This document shows positions 25,542 through 26,539 of a stretch of DNA of 26,539 nucleotides, in pieces. Each line of letters starts with the position of its first letter. Position 1 is the first letter of the stretch. The translations under genes were made by a program, and so were the position numbers. Origin of the DNA: CALLVY01 sp937899855 (lineage in GTDB: Bacteria > Bacteroidota > Bacteroidia > Chitinophagales > Saprospiraceae); contig JBCBQC010000090.1 in NCBI GenBank assembly GCA_039820405.1, forward strand, positions 1-26,539, written 5' to 3'. Under the pieces are notes generated by a model. The model saw only the letters and a program-made list of their open reading frames with translations, was not told the DNA's origin and ran no database searches.

Positions 25542-26318
25542 CTAGCGGGAGGCCACCCCCTCTTCTACTTTCTCGGTGCGTTCGATGATTTCGCGACACA
25601 GGCTCAGGTAGTCCTTGGCACCGTGGCTATTGGCACTGTAAGCAAAAATGTCTTGCCGCTGCGCGGGGGCCTCGGCCAGGGCAACATTGTCGCGGATGTA
25701 GGTATCGAAGACTTTGCTGCCGAAGTATTTGCGGATGGTACCCACCACGTCGCGGTTGAGGACCTTCCGGCTATCGTACATCGTGGCGATCACGCCACCG
25801 ATGCTCAATTTTTTGTTGAGGCGGAAACGCACCTTATCGATGACCTGCTTGATTTTGGTCAGCCCTTGGAGGGCGAGGAATTCCGTTTGGAGGGGAATGT
25901 AGACGTAATTGCTACAGGTCAGCGCGTTGAGGGTCAGCAGACCCAACGAGGGGGGACAATCGATGATGATAAAGTCGTATTCCTCCAACACGGGTTCGAA
26001 CAATTCCCGCAGGATGTATTCGCGACCGGCTTCATTGATCAACTCCATTTCGGCCCCCGAAAGATCGAGGGAAGAAGTGATGACGTCCAGTCCTTGCTTA
26101 ACGGTGTAGGGAACGAGTTCGGACTCGCCGCGGACGCATTCGTAGATCGTAATTTTTTGACGGGGAATACCCAGGGAAAGGGTGAGGTTGGCCTGGGGAT
26201 CGAGGTCGATGAGGAGGACTTTGCGGCCCAGTTCTACTAAGCCGGCGCCGATGTTGATGGCGCTCGTCGTCTTACCGACCCCACCTTTGTGGTTCAATAG
26301 TGATATAATGTTTCCCAT
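25542..26318 (-). CDS. parA: ParA-family ATPase (Soj/MinD type), 258 aa
   Basis: A deviant-Walker ATPase that in this family partitions DNA or positions protein cargo by ATP-driven dimerisation on the nucleoid. The deviant Walker A is NHKGGVGKTT (9-18), with signature Lys11 and Lys16. Walker A' is LIDLDPQ (36-42) and Walker B is FIIIDCPPSLG (116-126). Residues near LALQGLTKI and IGGVIATMYDSR follow the usual order. There is no N-terminal DNA-binding domain, so it is the short Soj-like form that needs a separate partner. The next gene downstream encodes a ribbon-helix-helix-like protein rather than ParB, as in the type Ib ParA/ParG-like arrangement, and DUF3137 follows. The start ATG 26318 leaves the conserved N-terminus (GNIISLLNHKGG) intact. 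The AT-rich region upstream holds repeats that could be an operator or centromere. Confidence 0.95.
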   Translation of the reverse strand: MGNIISLLNHKGGVGKTTSAINIGAGLVELGRKVLLIDLDPQANLTLSLGIPRQKITIYECVRGESELVPYTVKQGLDVITSSLDLSGAEMELINEAGREYILRELFEPVLEEYDFIIIDCPPSLGLLTLNALTCSNYVYIPLQTEFLALQGLTKIKQVIDKVRFRLNKKLSIGGVIATMYDSRKVLNRDVVGTIRKYFGSKVFDTYIRDNVALAEAPAQRQDIFAYSANSHGAKDYLSLCREIIERTEKVEEGVASR

Positions 26319-26351
26319 AGTGTGTTTAACTTTTTCTATTGAGGTGAAGGT

Positions 26352-26361
26352 AATAATTATT
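26352..26361. repeat. Short palindrome upstream of parA
   Basis: AATAATTATT is a perfect 10-bp palindrome, 33 nt before the parA start and flanked by GG and CC one base out of register. It could be an operator half-site pair for the ribbon-helix-helix protein, but such a sequence is also expected by chance in AT-rich DNA. Confidence 0.35.
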
Positions 26362-26364
26362 CCG

Positions 26365-26446
26365 AAACATGACTATATAAAACATTACAAAAATGAATAA
26401 AATAAGGTGTCTTGAAAGTATGTACAAGGATCGCGCCAAACATGCT
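26365..26446. repeat. Three AAACAT direct repeats upstream of parA
   Basis: AAACAT occurs at 26365-26370, 26380-26385 and 26438-26443, followed by GAC, TAC and GCT. Ribbon-helix-helix partners of ParA often bind short direct repeats upstream of their own operon, so these are candidate sites. The spacing (15 and 58 nt) is irregular and the AT bias weakens the case. Confidence 0.3.
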
Positions 26447-26518
26447 AATTTTATTTAATATGATTGATTTTATCCTACTTTGGGCACGAGAGAGCACAAC
26501 AGTTCCAACAAAAAAACA

Positions 26519-26539
26519 AAAAATTGCAGTGCAATTTTT
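26519..26539. repeat. 21-bp palindrome at the right edge of the window
   Basis: AAAAATTGCA and TGCAATTTTT (26519-26528 and 26530-26539) are perfect inverted copies around a single G. It could fold as an 8-bp stem with A-rich and T-rich flanks, fitting a bidirectional terminator, or serve as a protein-binding palindrome. The window ends on its last base, so its full length is unknown. A plus-strand TACTTTG at 26476-26482 hints at a rightward promoter nearby. The remaining 26319-26518 is AT-rich with no supportable gene. Confidence 0.6.

Overview
The window looks like chromosomal DNA of a marine or soil Bacteroidota of the Saprospiria, most like Lewinella and relatives. I infer this from three things. 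Five large secreted proteins end in a type IX secretion (T9SS) sorting domain. The gene starts lack Shine-Dalgarno sequences. Several starts are preceded by the Bacteroidota -7 promoter motif (TAnnTTTG or a one-base-shorter form). GC content is moderately high in the genes, and the spacers are AT-rich. I see no rRNA, tRNA, CRISPR array, transposase or phage gene.

Layout, left to right. (1) 182-6545, all on the minus strand: a 467-residue alpha-helical protein of unknown function, a 1392-residue multidomain T9SS cargo (propeller-like region, DUF11, three CARDB-like domains, HYR, carbohydrate-binding-like, GEVED, sorting domain), and a 162-residue one-TM protein downstream of it. (2) 6800-14789, all plus: an 800-residue Cys-rich T9SS protein, followed by seven perfect copies of an 11-bp A-tract repeat and a strong UUCG-loop terminator. 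Then come a 1274-residue clan GH-A-like glycoside hydrolase set among eight PKD domains, an EamA/DMT transporter and a small SET-domain protein. (3) 14811-16274, minus: a TraB/GumN-family protein and a gamma-carbonic-anhydrase-like hexapeptide protein, in one operon. (4) 16438-23833, minus: two tandem paralogous M36 (fungalysin-type) metalloproteases. Each has a propeptide, a His-rich linker, a PA insert, DUF11 and jelly-roll-like domains, a sorting domain and its own terminator. (5) 24013-26318, minus: a compact operon of ParA ATPase, a basic protein with a C-terminal ribbon-helix-helix-like fold, and a DUF3137 two-TM membrane protein, preceded by an AT-rich spacer with repeats and a palindrome.

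Regions 1-4 encode mainly an extracellular toolkit: surface or secreted adhesion modules, a polysaccharide-degrading enzyme and proteases, all predicted to leave through T9SS. No T9SS machinery is in the window.

The part most likely to be under-described is the ParA operon. The ParA partner is not a ParB. It has a putative ribbon-helix-helix DNA-binding end and three spaced copies of a short basic-GLDxL motif that resembles the ParA-binding N-terminal box of ParB. Other observations worth following are the helically phased 11-bp repeat next to a stop codon, the alternating PKD-pair architecture with a catalytic domain inserted after the first pair, and a codon-usage switch at that domain boundary.
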